From assembly GCA_024331045.1 (NCBI GenBank), contig JANDJC010000002.1, positions 56,092 through 120,091 on the forward strand: a DNA stretch of 64,000 bases, read 5' to 3'. This document shows, in pieces, positions 10,444 to 19,429 of this stretch. The notes under the pieces were generated by a model. The model saw only the letters and a list, made by a program, of their open reading frames with translations, did no database searches and was not told the DNA's origin. Each line of letters opens with the position of its first letter. Position 1 is the stretch's first letter. The DNA is from Nitrospira sp. GTDB lineage: Bacteria; Nitrospirota; Nitrospiria; Nitrospirales; Nitrospiraceae. The position numbers and the translations under genes are program-made.

Positions 10444-11379
10444 ATGGAGTCCATAGGCGAATTTTTCAAACAAGTGCGGGAGGCCAAAGGATTGACCATC
10501 GACGAGGTCTCCTCGAAGACTCGCATTCGGGCCGACTTTGTGCGGGCGCTTGAGGAAGGAAATTTCTCCAAACTTCCCGATCAAGTCTTCGCCAAAGGTT
10601 TTGTCCGTTCATATGCCCGCTCCCTTGGTTTGGATGAGGAAGATGCGATTCAGCGCTTTATCAGGTCAGCCGGCGCATTTTACGAAAAACAGGATGAGCG
10701 TGAGCGGCTCAGGCTTCGTCAGCTTGAAGAAGAACGCAAACGACAGGCAAACAGGAAAGTGGTGGGTGTTTCCATTGCCATGGCCGCGGTCGCGTTGGTC
10801 GTGCTCTTGAGCCGCGAGCAGTCGACGACGATTCGGCATGCTGACGTAGAACAGGTTTTCGGTGAGCAAACGAACGGTGAGTCGACGAAGGAGGAACCCG
10901 TCGTCGCCCCCTCGCGAGAGTCTGGGGAGTCGGAGCCAGCCATGGGGGGAGGCAAACAAAGCGACAAAGGCGCGACGTCGGCGCTTTCCTCCTCAACGGA
11001 GCAAACTCGTCGCCATGAGCCGACACCTCCTCCCATTGCAATGGCTCGACCGGATGCTCTCTCCGTTCAGACTCTCTCGCCCGGCGCCGATGGCCCGTTA
11101 GGGGGCATTTCATTCGAAGGAGGCTCAAGCTCGGCAGACGAGCCATTGGTGTTGGATTTGGAAGCTACAGAATTGAGCTGGGTTGTCGTTCAGGTTGACA
11201 ATGGGAGCCCGCAAGAGTCCCTGTTACGGCCTGGCGAAAAAGTACGGTGGAAGGGGCACCATCAATTTGTGCTGACGCTTGGCAATGCGGGAGGAGTCAA
11301 GGCGGAGCTGAATGGCAAACCCCAGAAGCCGTTTGGCCCCAGCGGAAAAGTGGCGCGCGACATCGTCTTAAAACGGTAA
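10444..11379 (+). CDS. RodZ-like helix-turn-helix membrane protein with C-terminal DUF4115-like domain
   Basis: 'GEFFKQVREAKGLTIDEVSSKTRIRADFVRALEEGNFSKLPDQVFAKGFVRSYARSLGLD', one TM segment, C-terminal beta domain. Confidence 0.85.
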   Translation: MESIGEFFKQVREAKGLTIDEVSSKTRIRADFVRALEEGNFSKLPDQVFAKGFVRSYARSLGLDEEDAIQRFIRSAGAFYEKQDERERLRLRQLEEERKRQANRKVVGVSIAMAAVALVVLLSREQSTTIRHADVEQVFGEQTNGESTKEEPVVAPSRESGESEPAMGGGKQSDKGATSALSSSTEQTRRHEPTPPPIAMARPDALSVQTLSPGADGPLGGISFEGGSSSADEPLVLDLEATELSWVVVQVDNGSPQESLLRPGEKVRWKGHHQFVLTLGNAGGVKAELNGKPQKPFGPSGKVARDIVLKR

Positions 11380-11390
11380 GTCAATAAATG

Positions 11391-11423
11391 ACGGATAAGC
11401 AGTCGATTGGCTGCCTTATCCGT
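11391..11423 (+). terminator. Hairpin downstream of the rodZ-like gene, possible terminator
   Basis: ACGGATAAGCAG / CTGCCTTATCCGT pair with one bulge around an 8-nt loop. No clear U-tract follows. Confidence 0.45.
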
Positions 11424-11742
11424 GATCCCTCAACCTCCTTCCCTTCACTTTTCGTTTCGCCTGCGTGCGGCTTTGGGCTTCCTCCAAAGAGCGCGGAGGG
11501 GAACGGAACTGCCCCAATTTGGACACAAGCCCCCCTGCGGATGGCTCAGGAAAGGCATCTGGGGAAAGTGGATCATGTGAAAACATGGGTAGAGCCAACC
11601 AAAGGCGGAGAAGAGCGAGCAACGAGTGATAGCCGATGACATGGGGCGAAGAGGAGAGGGTCTCCAGGCAAGAGGATAGAAGATGCGTTGTCGTACGGGC
11701 AGCGTGGGACGGTGGAGAACCACTGGGAGGAGGCACCTTTTC

Positions 11743-11772
11743 TTGACAGGCATTTCGTGCGATTGGTATAGT
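11743..11772 (+). promoter_or_regulatory. Candidate sigma70-type promoter of the cytochrome c gene
   Basis: TTGACA (11743-11748), 18-nt spacer, TATAGT (11767-11772), about 110 bp upstream of the ATG at 11881. Confidence 0.6.
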
Positions 11773-11880
11773 CCGTGCGTTTAACGCGCTTTTGCATGTG
11801 CAGACGTCGGAGCTTTTAGACCCACCCTGCTTGTGGAATCGAGGTCGGTTGATGTCACTACAACAGAAGGAGGATGTGTG

Positions 11881-12327
11881 ATGGGCTATTTGTCGAAACT
11901 TTTGGGGATCGGCGCGGCGTTGGTGCTCTTGTCTGCTTCTGTGGTTGGGGCGGAGGAACGGGATCCTACTAAGCCTCGTGTCCCGCCTGATCAACTCGCA
12001 GATGCAAAAGCCATGAAAAACCCCTTCGAGCCGACGGCCGATAGTATCGCAAAAGGAAAAGCACTGTACGAAGGAAAAGGGACCTGTTTCAACTGTCATG
12101 GCAAGACGGGGAAAGGGGATGGGCCTGCTGGTGCCATGCTGAACCCAAGCCCACGGGACTTTACCAATTGCAAGTTTCACAAGAAGCGAAAAGATGGTGA
12201 ACTATTCTGGGTTATCAAAAACGGGAGCCCGGGTACCGGGATGGTTTCGTTGATTCCTGCCGCCATCACTGAAGAGGAAGCCTGGCACATCATTAACTAT
12301 GAGCGGAGCTTCTGCAAAGGCGAGTAA
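11881..12327 (+). CDS. Secreted class I c-type cytochrome
   Basis: Signal peptide 'MGYLSKLLGIGAALVLLSASVVGAEE'; single haem motif 'GTCFNCHGKTGKGDGPAG'; distal 'GTGMVSLIPA'. Confidence 0.88.
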   Translation: MGYLSKLLGIGAALVLLSASVVGAEERDPTKPRVPPDQLADAKAMKNPFEPTADSIAKGKALYEGKGTCFNCHGKTGKGDGPAGAMLNPSPRDFTNCKFHKKRKDGELFWVIKNGSPGTGMVSLIPAAITEEEAWHIINYERSFCKGE

Positions 12328-12370
12328 CCTCTTTTTCCTGTTGTCTGATACGCAGAGCCCCTCGGTCTGA

Positions 12371-12406
12371 AACGGCGGGGAGCACCTTCCTCCCCGCCGT
12401 TCTTTG
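12371..12406 (+). terminator. Rho-independent terminator after the cytochrome c gene
   Basis: Perfect 12-bp stem AACGGCGGGGAG / CTCCCCGCCGTT with 7-nt loop CACCTTC, followed by CTTTGTT. Confidence 0.8.
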
Positions 12407-12421
12407 TTCGCACTCCCTCCC

Positions 12422-12793
12422 CTATCGAGGCGAGGGCGTTGCTTTTGTTCCTTCTTTTATGGGCGGTTCGATCTTGATGGCGGGACCGTCCACTCGCGGC
12501 AGTACACCGGCGCCAGGTTTTTCAATAATTCTTTGATTGTCCTCATGAGTCATCATGAGGTGTTGGCGACTGGAGCTTTCGACGGCTCGGGCGGCTTCAA
12601 CCAGAGCCTCCTGTGTCGTTACGTTCTTTTGCCCTGGATCATTTGCCAGGGGTTGTCCATGGACTGGATCCACCGCCTTATCCATGGGATAGCCGGGGTG
12701 CTTGGGGAGCATTGCTGGATTGGCGAGGGCGAAAAAGGGTGCCAGCACCCATCCAGCCACAACACAGCGCGCAATGAAAGAGCATCGTTTCAT
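12422..12793 (-). CDS. Small secreted hypothetical protein
   Basis: Signal peptide 'MKRCSFIARCVVAGWVLAPFFALA' with the internal start at 12793. No family recognised. Confidence 0.6.
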   Translation of the reverse strand: MKRCSFIARCVVAGWVLAPFFALANPAMLPKHPGYPMDKAVDPVHGQPLANDPGQKNVTTQEALVEAARAVESSSRQHLMMTHEDNQRIIEKPGAGVLPRVDGPAIKIEPPIKEGTKATPSPR

Positions 12794-13375
12794 GGCGTCA
12801 CCTCCTTGTGATAGTGACACGAAGAGCACCTTCTCTTGCGACTCTTTGGCAGCTGGTCCCGATAAAAAAAGTGGTAAGGGACGATGAAAAAAGAAGGACG
12901 TTCCCCCGGTTCCCTAACGCCTCCGGGATCAACGATAAGTACCTTCGCTCTTTGAGCGGACCAAAGTCAAGTCGACTGGGTCTCATCCAAGCAATCTTGG
13001 TTCAGATTATTCGGTGTTCACCGCCTTCACGCTCCATCTTCATGAAGGAAGGGCAACGGAATCGCGGGAGTAGGAGCAAAAGGCCAATGTCGAGGGCGGG
13101 TGTCTCCTCAGAGAGAAACGGCCCGTCACGGTTCTTTGTCTCTCACGCTTTCTCGTGACGTGAGGGGGCTGTTTTGGGTCTTTTCACGACATGCGCTTCC
13201 TCCTGCTTGGGAAGGTCCGAACGCAGAACGTGGCAGAGTGCCCGTTCTTAGACGCAAGACGGTTCTCGACCATTGTTCGAGATGGTTCTAGAGAGGAAAG
13301 GCCCCCGTTCTCTTGTTCAGCATGTGAGCATTGAGCCCATCTGCCTGTCAGGTGAAGGGGAAAAGAGGCTGACCC

Positions 13376-13576
13376 TCATTGCTGAGGATAGCTGGTATCG
13401 GCTGGATTGTCCCACAGCGTCGTGAACGCGGTTTGCGCAAGGTGCTCTGCTTCTCGGGTCAACCCATGCCCTCGTTCTCGATAAAGTAAGAAATCAACAA
13501 AGTCTGCTACTTCAGCTCGCCGTTCGACAGATAGTTCTCGCAGCTTCTCTACGATGGTCTCGATGTCAATGTTCAT
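13376..13576 (-). CDS. Antitoxin-like small protein (DUF2281/VapB-type)
   Basis: 'IETIVEKLRELSVERRAEVADFVDFLLYRE...AFTTLWDNPADTSY' matches the shape of small type II antitoxins. No toxin gene adjacent. Confidence 0.6.
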   Translation of the reverse strand: MNIDIETIVEKLRELSVERRAEVADFVDFLLYRERGHGLTREAEHLAQTAFTTLWDNPADTSYPQQ

Positions 13577-13756
13577 GGCCGTGTCCTCAAAAAATTCGGC
13601 GCAGACTACACCGCTTTGAAGAAAATTGCAATGAGCTTGTTGTGAGCGATTTTCGTGCGAGCTTCATGCCGGACGAAATATGAAATCATTGATAAATAGG
13701 GACAAACTCAATATTGGTGGCAGGGGCAAGCCAAATTATAGACACACCACGATGGC

Positions 13757-15625
13757 TTACGGAGTTGAAGACAAGGAACGAGAGGGGGGAGCGGCAAGAA
13801 TCAAGGAGGCGGCTTTGCCGTCTAGGCCAAGCTGCGGTAGCAGCATGGGGCGCTGTTCAACGTTGAAGCGAGATTGGGATGCCCACCGCACTTTTTGACG
13901 GACATAGCTAGCCAACTCTTCCAAGGTAACGACCCCATTGTGATTGGTATCGGCTTCCCCGCGCAGGCCTCGTAGGAGAAAGTAGGTGAAGAGCCCATGG
14001 CGATACTCGTCGTCCTCCAGCCCGGTCTGCGTTGTTTCACCACTGACAAAGCGGATCATCGTTCCTTTCACATCCCAGCGTGGGGGGACGGTGGGCGTCT
14101 TGTGGGGCAGTGGAGATGTCAGGCCGTCGAAGAGGAAGAGCAGGTGGTCGGCATTGAGCTTGTCCAGTTGTGACGCGACAGTGTCAAGGGGCAGCAGTGA
14201 ATCGGCCGACAACGGGATGGAGTTGTGTAAAGCGAGGAAGATGCGGCCCTCAGCGTCGACAAGCGCCGTACCGGCGAAGTAGACGATTATGGTCGCTTTC
14301 GAGGATCCCCGTGGTGGCAGCCAAGAAGTCAAGATCCTCTCCACATCGGTGCGTCGGGCATTAGTGTCGAGGAGAAGCTGGATATTGGAGGAAGGCACGC
14401 CCCCGATCGCCTGAAAGTATGCTGCCACTGTTTGTGCATCGGCCACAGCGTATTTCCGTGAAGGAATGCGTGGGTCCCGATACGTTCCCACGCCGATGGC
14501 GATGAGAGAGGTCAGGGGCTGTCGGAACACTGCTGTCGGTGCGGGAACCTGATCAACCTCGTCCATGGAGGCGCCAGCCGGCTGAATGGTGAGGGAAATG
14601 GTTTGAGGCCGGCCCACCGGCTTTCCGGACTCAGCCAACGTGACGTGGATTTCCGCGTGAATCGGCTGAAGGGTGGGAGGCAGGGTCGCCATGAATTCCA
14701 ACGACTTCGTTTGACCAGGTTGGAGTGGAGGGAGCGTCAGGGTCGTCGCTGGAAAAAGGTCTATCACCGCTGGGGTTCCGGACAAGGAAGCCGACACGTT
14801 CTGAATTGACGTCATGCTGGTGTTGACGACGTCAATCCGCACTCGCACACGCTCGCCGCTTTCAAAGACGAGATTGCCATTTTCGTCAAGGAGGACGGCC
14901 TTGAAGCGTAAGGGGGATGTGGAGGGAGTTGATCCTTGCTCGGCGAAGGAACTTGTCTCACCGGCGGCGGATGGAGTTGGTTGTTCTGCGAATGCTGCTC
15001 GGGTGTCTAGAAAGACCTTGGTCGCCAGTTCGGCGGCCGTATCCCGAATAAAGGGGGCAACAATGTAATCACAGCTTCTGCCGACCTGTTCAAGCCGAAG
15101 TCGCTCCCGCCGATCCACTCTGAATTCCGTTTCCCGCAGGACTCGCCCCTGCGGGTCGGAGAGCTTGGCAATGGCTGTCATGCGCAACGTGGCGGGAGCA
15201 CGGTCGTATAAGGCATCTTTGTCGATATGGAATGACCACTCGCGTACGTCGAATGTCATGATGTGATCCGGAGGAGCTGCGGCGTTTTGATTCGGTTCAA
15301 AGATCACGGTTTGGAATGTCCGGGCCGCTTCCTCTCGCAATGATCGATCGATCTGGCGGCCGATCGAAACTTCCCCCAAGCGTCCACAGGAGTCGGTATA
15401 CCGAAAGGTTCCTTGTTTGACGGAAGGGGCGATGTCTAGTTTCAGCACGTAGGGTAGCGGTTCGTCAGGAGGAGAAAAACCCGTGCGCGGCGCACAGCCG
15501 AAGGCGAACGAGAGGAGTGTCATGACTGTGGCAAGAGAGAGGACGGGGAGTGAAGCTTCTGATGTGACGGGAGAGTACAAGAGCGACGCACTCCTTGCTG
15601 GTTTTATCTTCAATACGGTGAACAT
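13757..15625 (-). CDS. Lipoprotein-like caspase-fold (peptidase C14) protein, predicted catalytically inactive
   Basis: C-terminal caspase-like scaffold 'LIAIGVGTYRDPRI...YAVADAQTVAAYF...ATIIVYFAGTALVDAEGRIFLAL...LLFLFDGLTSP...HGLFTYFLLRGLRGEADTNHNGVVTLEELASYV'; N-terminal signal with 'LLSFAFGC'. Start at 15625 chosen as most plausible. Confidence 0.75.
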   Translation of the reverse strand: MFTVLKIKPARSASLLYSPVTSEASLPVLSLATVMTLLSFAFGCAPRTGFSPPDEPLPYVLKLDIAPSVKQGTFRYTDSCGRLGEVSIGRQIDRSLREEAARTFQTVIFEPNQNAAAPPDHIMTFDVREWSFHIDKDALYDRAPATLRMTAIAKLSDPQGRVLRETEFRVDRRERLRLEQVGRSCDYIVAPFIRDTAAELATKVFLDTRAAFAEQPTPSAAGETSSFAEQGSTPSTSPLRFKAVLLDENGNLVFESGERVRVRIDVVNTSMTSIQNVSASLSGTPAVIDLFPATTLTLPPLQPGQTKSLEFMATLPPTLQPIHAEIHVTLAESGKPVGRPQTISLTIQPAGASMDEVDQVPAPTAVFRQPLTSLIAIGVGTYRDPRIPSRKYAVADAQTVAAYFQAIGGVPSSNIQLLLDTNARRTDVERILTSWLPPRGSSKATIIVYFAGTALVDAEGRIFLALHNSIPLSADSLLPLDTVASQLDKLNADHLLFLFDGLTSPLPHKTPTVPPRWDVKGTMIRFVSGETTQTGLEDDEYRHGLFTYFLLRGLRGEADTNHNGVVTLEELASYVRQKVRWASQSRFNVEQRPMLLPQLGLDGKAASLILAAPPSRSLSSTP

Positions 15626-15707
15626 AAGGCGGATCACCGTACTGGAAACAAGAGGGAAAAGGCAACCGGGGACTGACACGGTGGGAAGATAGCGGGGACT
15701 TTCCTCT

Positions 15708-15737
15708 TTGAAGCCCTTAGAAGGGTTAGTGTACAAT
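15708..15737 (+). promoter_or_regulatory. Candidate sigma70-type promoter for the HtrA gene
   Basis: TTGAAG (15708-15713), 18-nt spacer, TACAAT (15732-15737). Supports a start downstream of the ORF-track start at 15708. Confidence 0.45.
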
Positions 15738-15818
15738 GCCTTTCGTTTGGTGGTGCCGATTGTGGACGAGCAGGTAAGGGCAGGGAGGGATGAGGTGCGC
15801 GGAAGGGGTGGTCGAGGA

Positions 15819-17363
15819 ATGGAATCCATCTGGTGGAGGATATTATCCATGGTCAATCGAAGTCGGCGAGTGGTTTCGTGGGGGGTCGGCATGGGGATGG
15901 TGGTGGTGGGTGCCTGTGTCGGCCTTGAACAGGGGGTGTCTTCGGCTGACGCCGGTGTGCCGCAGGCCTTTGTTCAGGGATTCTCAGAAATCGTGAAGAA
16001 GACGACGCCCGCGGTCGTGAATATCGCAGTTACCGGGGGAGGCGAGGGGCGTCGGCGTGGCCTGCCGCCTGGCCCCTTTGGAAGACCGCCGGGCGATGAT
16101 CAGGGAGGCGATCAGGGAGGGGAGGAGTCGCCGACGCCTCCGCCCATGCCGCCATTCCCGCCGGGCCCGCATGGCCGGCCTGATCAGAGTGCCGGCTCCG
16201 GTGTGATCATCGATCCCACCGGCTATATCGTGACCAACAACCACGTGGTGGAAGGAGCGACACGAATCACGGTCACACTCAACGATCGGCGGGAGTTTTC
16301 GGCCAAAGTGGTTGGAACCGATCCTAAAACCGATTTGGCTGTGATCAAAATCGATGCCAAGGAGTTGCCGACACTCCGGTGGGGCGATTATGAAAAACTC
16401 CAGGTGGGTGATCTCGTATTGGCGGTGGGAAGTCCGTTTGGGCTGAGCTCAACCGTGACGCTAGGCATCATCAGCGCGCTAGGGCGAGGGAACGTGGGTA
16501 TCGCAGATTATGAGGATTTCATTCAGACCGATGCCGCGATCAACCCTGGTAACTCCGGGGGAGCGTTGGTCAATATGAACGGAGAGCTTATCGGCATCAA
16601 TACGGCCATCTTTTCGAGAACGGGAGGGTCCGAGGGGGTTGGGTTCGCGATTCCGAGCAGTATTGCCGTTGATATCGTGGATAGTTTGATGCGGACCGGC
16701 AAGGTTGTCCGTGGGTGGATGGGCGTGGCTATTCAAGAGATCACTCCAGCACTGGCCAAGTCGTTCAAATTGCCGGAGGATCGAAAGGGCGTCCTGATCA
16801 GCGATGTGAACGAAGGCGGACCGTCCTATGCCGCAGGGATCAAACGGGGTGATGTGGTGATCGCGTTTAACGGTAAGGAAGTGCACAACGTCAGTCAGCT
16901 TCGCAACATCGTGGCCCGCACGGCGGTGGGGAAGGAGGCAGAGGTCAAGATCCTTCGTGATGGGAAGGAACAGACCATCATTATCAAGGTGGCGGAGCGA
17001 CCGTCGGATGAGGTTTTGGCCAGGAGGGAGCCGGCCCCGCCGAAAGAGCCTGGAACGATGATCAAGCCGCCGGACAATGTTCTGGCCTCCCTTCGGGTGC
17101 AGGCATTGGACAATGCCCTGATGAGTCAGTTGAATATCCCCGCCAATGTGACCGGCGTGGTGATTACGTCGGTGGAACCTGGCGGACAGGCCGAAGCGGC
17201 TGGATTACAGCGGGGTGACGTGATTCAGGAAGTGAATCGTGAAACGATCAAGACCATTGAGGATTATCAGAAAGCCGCTGCCAAGATCGGCAAAGAAGAT
17301 TTGGCCGTATTGCTGATCAACCGGCGGGGCAATAACCTATTTGTTGCCTTAAATCCCAAGTAA
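15819..17363 (+). CDS. Do/DegP/HtrA-family serine endoprotease
   Basis: '[22 protein letters not shown]', 'TDLAVIKI', '[17 protein letters not shown]' (catalytic triad), two PDZ domains. Start could also be the ATG at 15849. Confidence 0.95.
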   Translation: MESIWWRILSMVNRSRRVVSWGVGMGMVVVGACVGLEQGVSSADAGVPQAFVQGFSEIVKKTTPAVVNIAVTGGGEGRRRGLPPGPFGRPPGDDQGGDQGGEESPTPPPMPPFPPGPHGRPDQSAGSGVIIDPTGYIVTNNHVVEGATRITVTLNDRREFSAKVVGTDPKTDLAVIKIDAKELPTLRWGDYEKLQVGDLVLAVGSPFGLSSTVTLGIISALGRGNVGIADYEDFIQTDAAINPGNSGGALVNMNGELIGINTAIFSRTGGSEGVGFAIPSSIAVDIVDSLMRTGKVVRGWMGVAIQEITPALAKSFKLPEDRKGVLISDVNEGGPSYAAGIKRGDVVIAFNGKEVHNVSQLRNIVARTAVGKEAEVKILRDGKEQTIIIKVAERPSDEVLARREPAPPKEPGTMIKPPDNVLASLRVQALDNALMSQLNIPANVTGVVITSVEPGGQAEAAGLQRGDVIQEVNRETIKTIEDYQKAAAKIGKEDLAVLLINRRGNNLFVALNPK

Positions 17364-17472
17364 GTGGGCCGCGTGCCTGAAAACCGGCGTGGTGCTCAAA
17401 GAGGATGGGTCTCTACTCGTGATTTTCCAAGGGGGGAGACCGAAAGGGCGACGAGCGTTCGAGAGAGGGAAC

Positions 17473-18405
17473 GTGCTCAAGCAATTCAACCAGTGGTTGC
17501 AAGATTCAATTTTCAAGCCACTGGAAGACAAGAAAATGCCGGTGATGGAGCATCTGGTCGAGTTCCAGGTGCGATTGACCCGTGCCGCGATTGTGACGGG
17601 AATTGTGTTCGTGGGCACGTTTTTTTACGCGGACACCTTGGTCAAGTGGCTGCGAGTTCCTCTCCAGAACATGTTTGTGCCAAGCACCTTGTCGTGGGAG
17701 CCAACCGATCTGCCAACCGTCCCTTTCGTGTTCCTGGCGCCGGCCGAAGCCCTGTGGCAAAACGTGAAGGTGGCGGGTCTGTTTGCCATCGTGCTGGCAG
17801 TTCCGTACGTTCTTTATGAAATCTGGCGCTTCGTGGTGCCGGGGCTACATGTGCAGGAACGCCGCTTTGTGGGACCCTTGGTATGCCTCGGCACACTGGC
17901 GTTTTATGCCGGCGCCGCGTTTTCGTTTTTCTTTGTGCTCCCGTTCGCCCTGAACTTTTTGATTTCGTATGGTGTCAACGCCGGCTTTACGCCGCAGATC
18001 TCCATTGCCCAGTACGTTGGATTCGCGCTCTGGTTTCTGCTGGTGTTCGGCTTAATCTTCGAAGTGCCCCTGGCTCTTACGATCATGGCGAAACTTGGTT
18101 GGATCGATGCGCCGTTCTTGATCCGCTACTGGAAATGGGCGTTGCTGGGATCCTTCATTATCGCGGCCATTCTGACTCCGACCCCCGATCCCTTCAATCA
18201 AACCCTGATGGCCGGTCCCATGTTCTTGTTGTACTGGGTCGGTATTTTGGGAGCCAAGTTGTTCGGCAAACAGCCGTCAACCGAATCGGTGGAGGCCGGT
18301 CCTGCTCCTGCGGAGAAGAAAGCCGCGGTGATGGGAGTGGTGACCGTGGCGAAGTCGTCGGAGAGCGAGTATGTGAGGGTCCCTTCATCCGGGAGCCGCG
18401 GGTAA
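17473..18405 (+). CDS. tatC: Sec-independent (twin-arginine) translocase TatC
   Basis: 'MPVMEHLVEFQVRLTRAAI', 'VPYVLYEIWRFVVPGL', 'FVLPFALNFL', 'FEVPLALTIMAKLGW'. GTG start at 17473. Confidence 0.92.
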   Translation: MLKQFNQWLQDSIFKPLEDKKMPVMEHLVEFQVRLTRAAIVTGIVFVGTFFYADTLVKWLRVPLQNMFVPSTLSWEPTDLPTVPFVFLAPAEALWQNVKVAGLFAIVLAVPYVLYEIWRFVVPGLHVQERRFVGPLVCLGTLAFYAGAAFSFFFVLPFALNFLISYGVNAGFTPQISIAQYVGFALWFLLVFGLIFEVPLALTIMAKLGWIDAPFLIRYWKWALLGSFIIAAILTPTPDPFNQTLMAGPMFLLYWVGILGAKLFGKQPSTESVEAGPAPAEKKAAVMGVVTVAKSSESEYVRVPSSGSRG

Positions 18406-18450
18406 GCTCCATCGAGCGCTGATTCACCACTAATACAGTACGGAGGACGC

Positions 18451-19392
18451 ATGGGGCGCGAACTTACCGTCGTCAATCATGAGAGCGACACTTGCACCTA
18501 CTTGTGGGCTTGTGCGATTTGCGACGAAAGCGAACGTTGCCAGAAGGACAAGGAAGGACACAGTCGGTGGCTCGTCGGCAAGCGGATGGAACGGATCGAG
18601 CACAAGGTGCTCATCATGAGCAATAAGGGCGGTGTTGGGAAAAGCACCTGTACGACAAACATCGCCGTGAGCCTTGCACTGAAAGGATGGCATGTCGGCA
18701 TCTGCGACATGGACATCCATGGTCCCAATATTCCCAAGATGGTAGGGGCTGAAGGGCAACGGCTCAAAATTAGCACCGCCGGTGGCATCATCCCCTTCCA
18801 AGCGTACAATTTGAAGATTGCCTCGATGTCTTTTCTGCTTCAGAGTTCGGATGACCCCATTGTCTGGCGGGATGCCTATAAGTATGAGTTCATCAACCAG
18901 CTGTTGGGTGGCGTCGAGTGGCAAGATTTGAATTTTCTGCTCATCGACCTGCCGCCGGGAACCGGCAATGAGTCGGTAACCACGATTGATCTGCTGGGGC
19001 AGGTAAGTGGGGCGGTGATTGTGACCACGCCGCAGGAAGTGGCGTTGCTTGACGCCCGCAAGTCGGTGACCTTTTGCAAGGACAGCGGGGTACCAATCAT
19101 TGGCATCGTCGAAAATATGAGCGGAATGGAGTGCCCTCATTGTCACCGGCAGATCACGGTGTTTCGGCAAGGCGGAGGCGAAGCCTCTGCGCTGGACATG
19201 GGGGTGCCGTTTCTCGGACGCATTCCCTTGGATCCGGATGTGGTGACTCAATCCGACGCCGGCGAGCCATTTGCGCTGTTTCACTCCGACACGGCGACCG
19301 CCGAAGCATATCATCGCATTGCCGATCAAGTAGAAGCATTCTGTAAGAAAAACGACTCGTTGTTCAAAAAACCGGTTTTTCGTAAAGGATGA
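18451..19392 (+). CDS. Mrp/NBP35-family Fe-S carrier ATPase
   Basis: Deviant Walker A 'NKGGVGKSTCTTNIAVSLA', 'DLPPGTGNESVT', 'VENMSGMECPHC', plus an N-terminal Cys cluster. Confidence 0.92.
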   Translation: MGRELTVVNHESDTCTYLWACAICDESERCQKDKEGHSRWLVGKRMERIEHKVLIMSNKGGVGKSTCTTNIAVSLALKGWHVGICDMDIHGPNIPKMVGAEGQRLKISTAGGIIPFQAYNLKIASMSFLLQSSDDPIVWRDAYKYEFINQLLGGVEWQDLNFLLIDLPPGTGNESVTTIDLLGQVSGAVIVTTPQEVALLDARKSVTFCKDSGVPIIGIVENMSGMECPHCHRQITVFRQGGGEASALDMGVPFLGRIPLDPDVVTQSDAGEPFALFHSDTATAEAYHRIADQVEAFCKKNDSLFKKPVFRKG

Positions 19393-19429
19393 AGCCGTCG
19401 TCACTCTTCTCACGGGGAGCTGAAAACCG

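Noticed and set aside
11416-12180. 254-aa minus-strand ORF across the cytochrome promoter and gene
   Set aside because: Overlaps a good sigma70-like promoter and a cytochrome c gene on the plus strand; composition is not protein-like.
12830-13375. Possible structural RNA in a gene-poor stretch
   Set aside because: No tRNA T-arm consensus, RNase P, SRP, tmRNA or CRISPR signature seen; only weak local inverted repeats.
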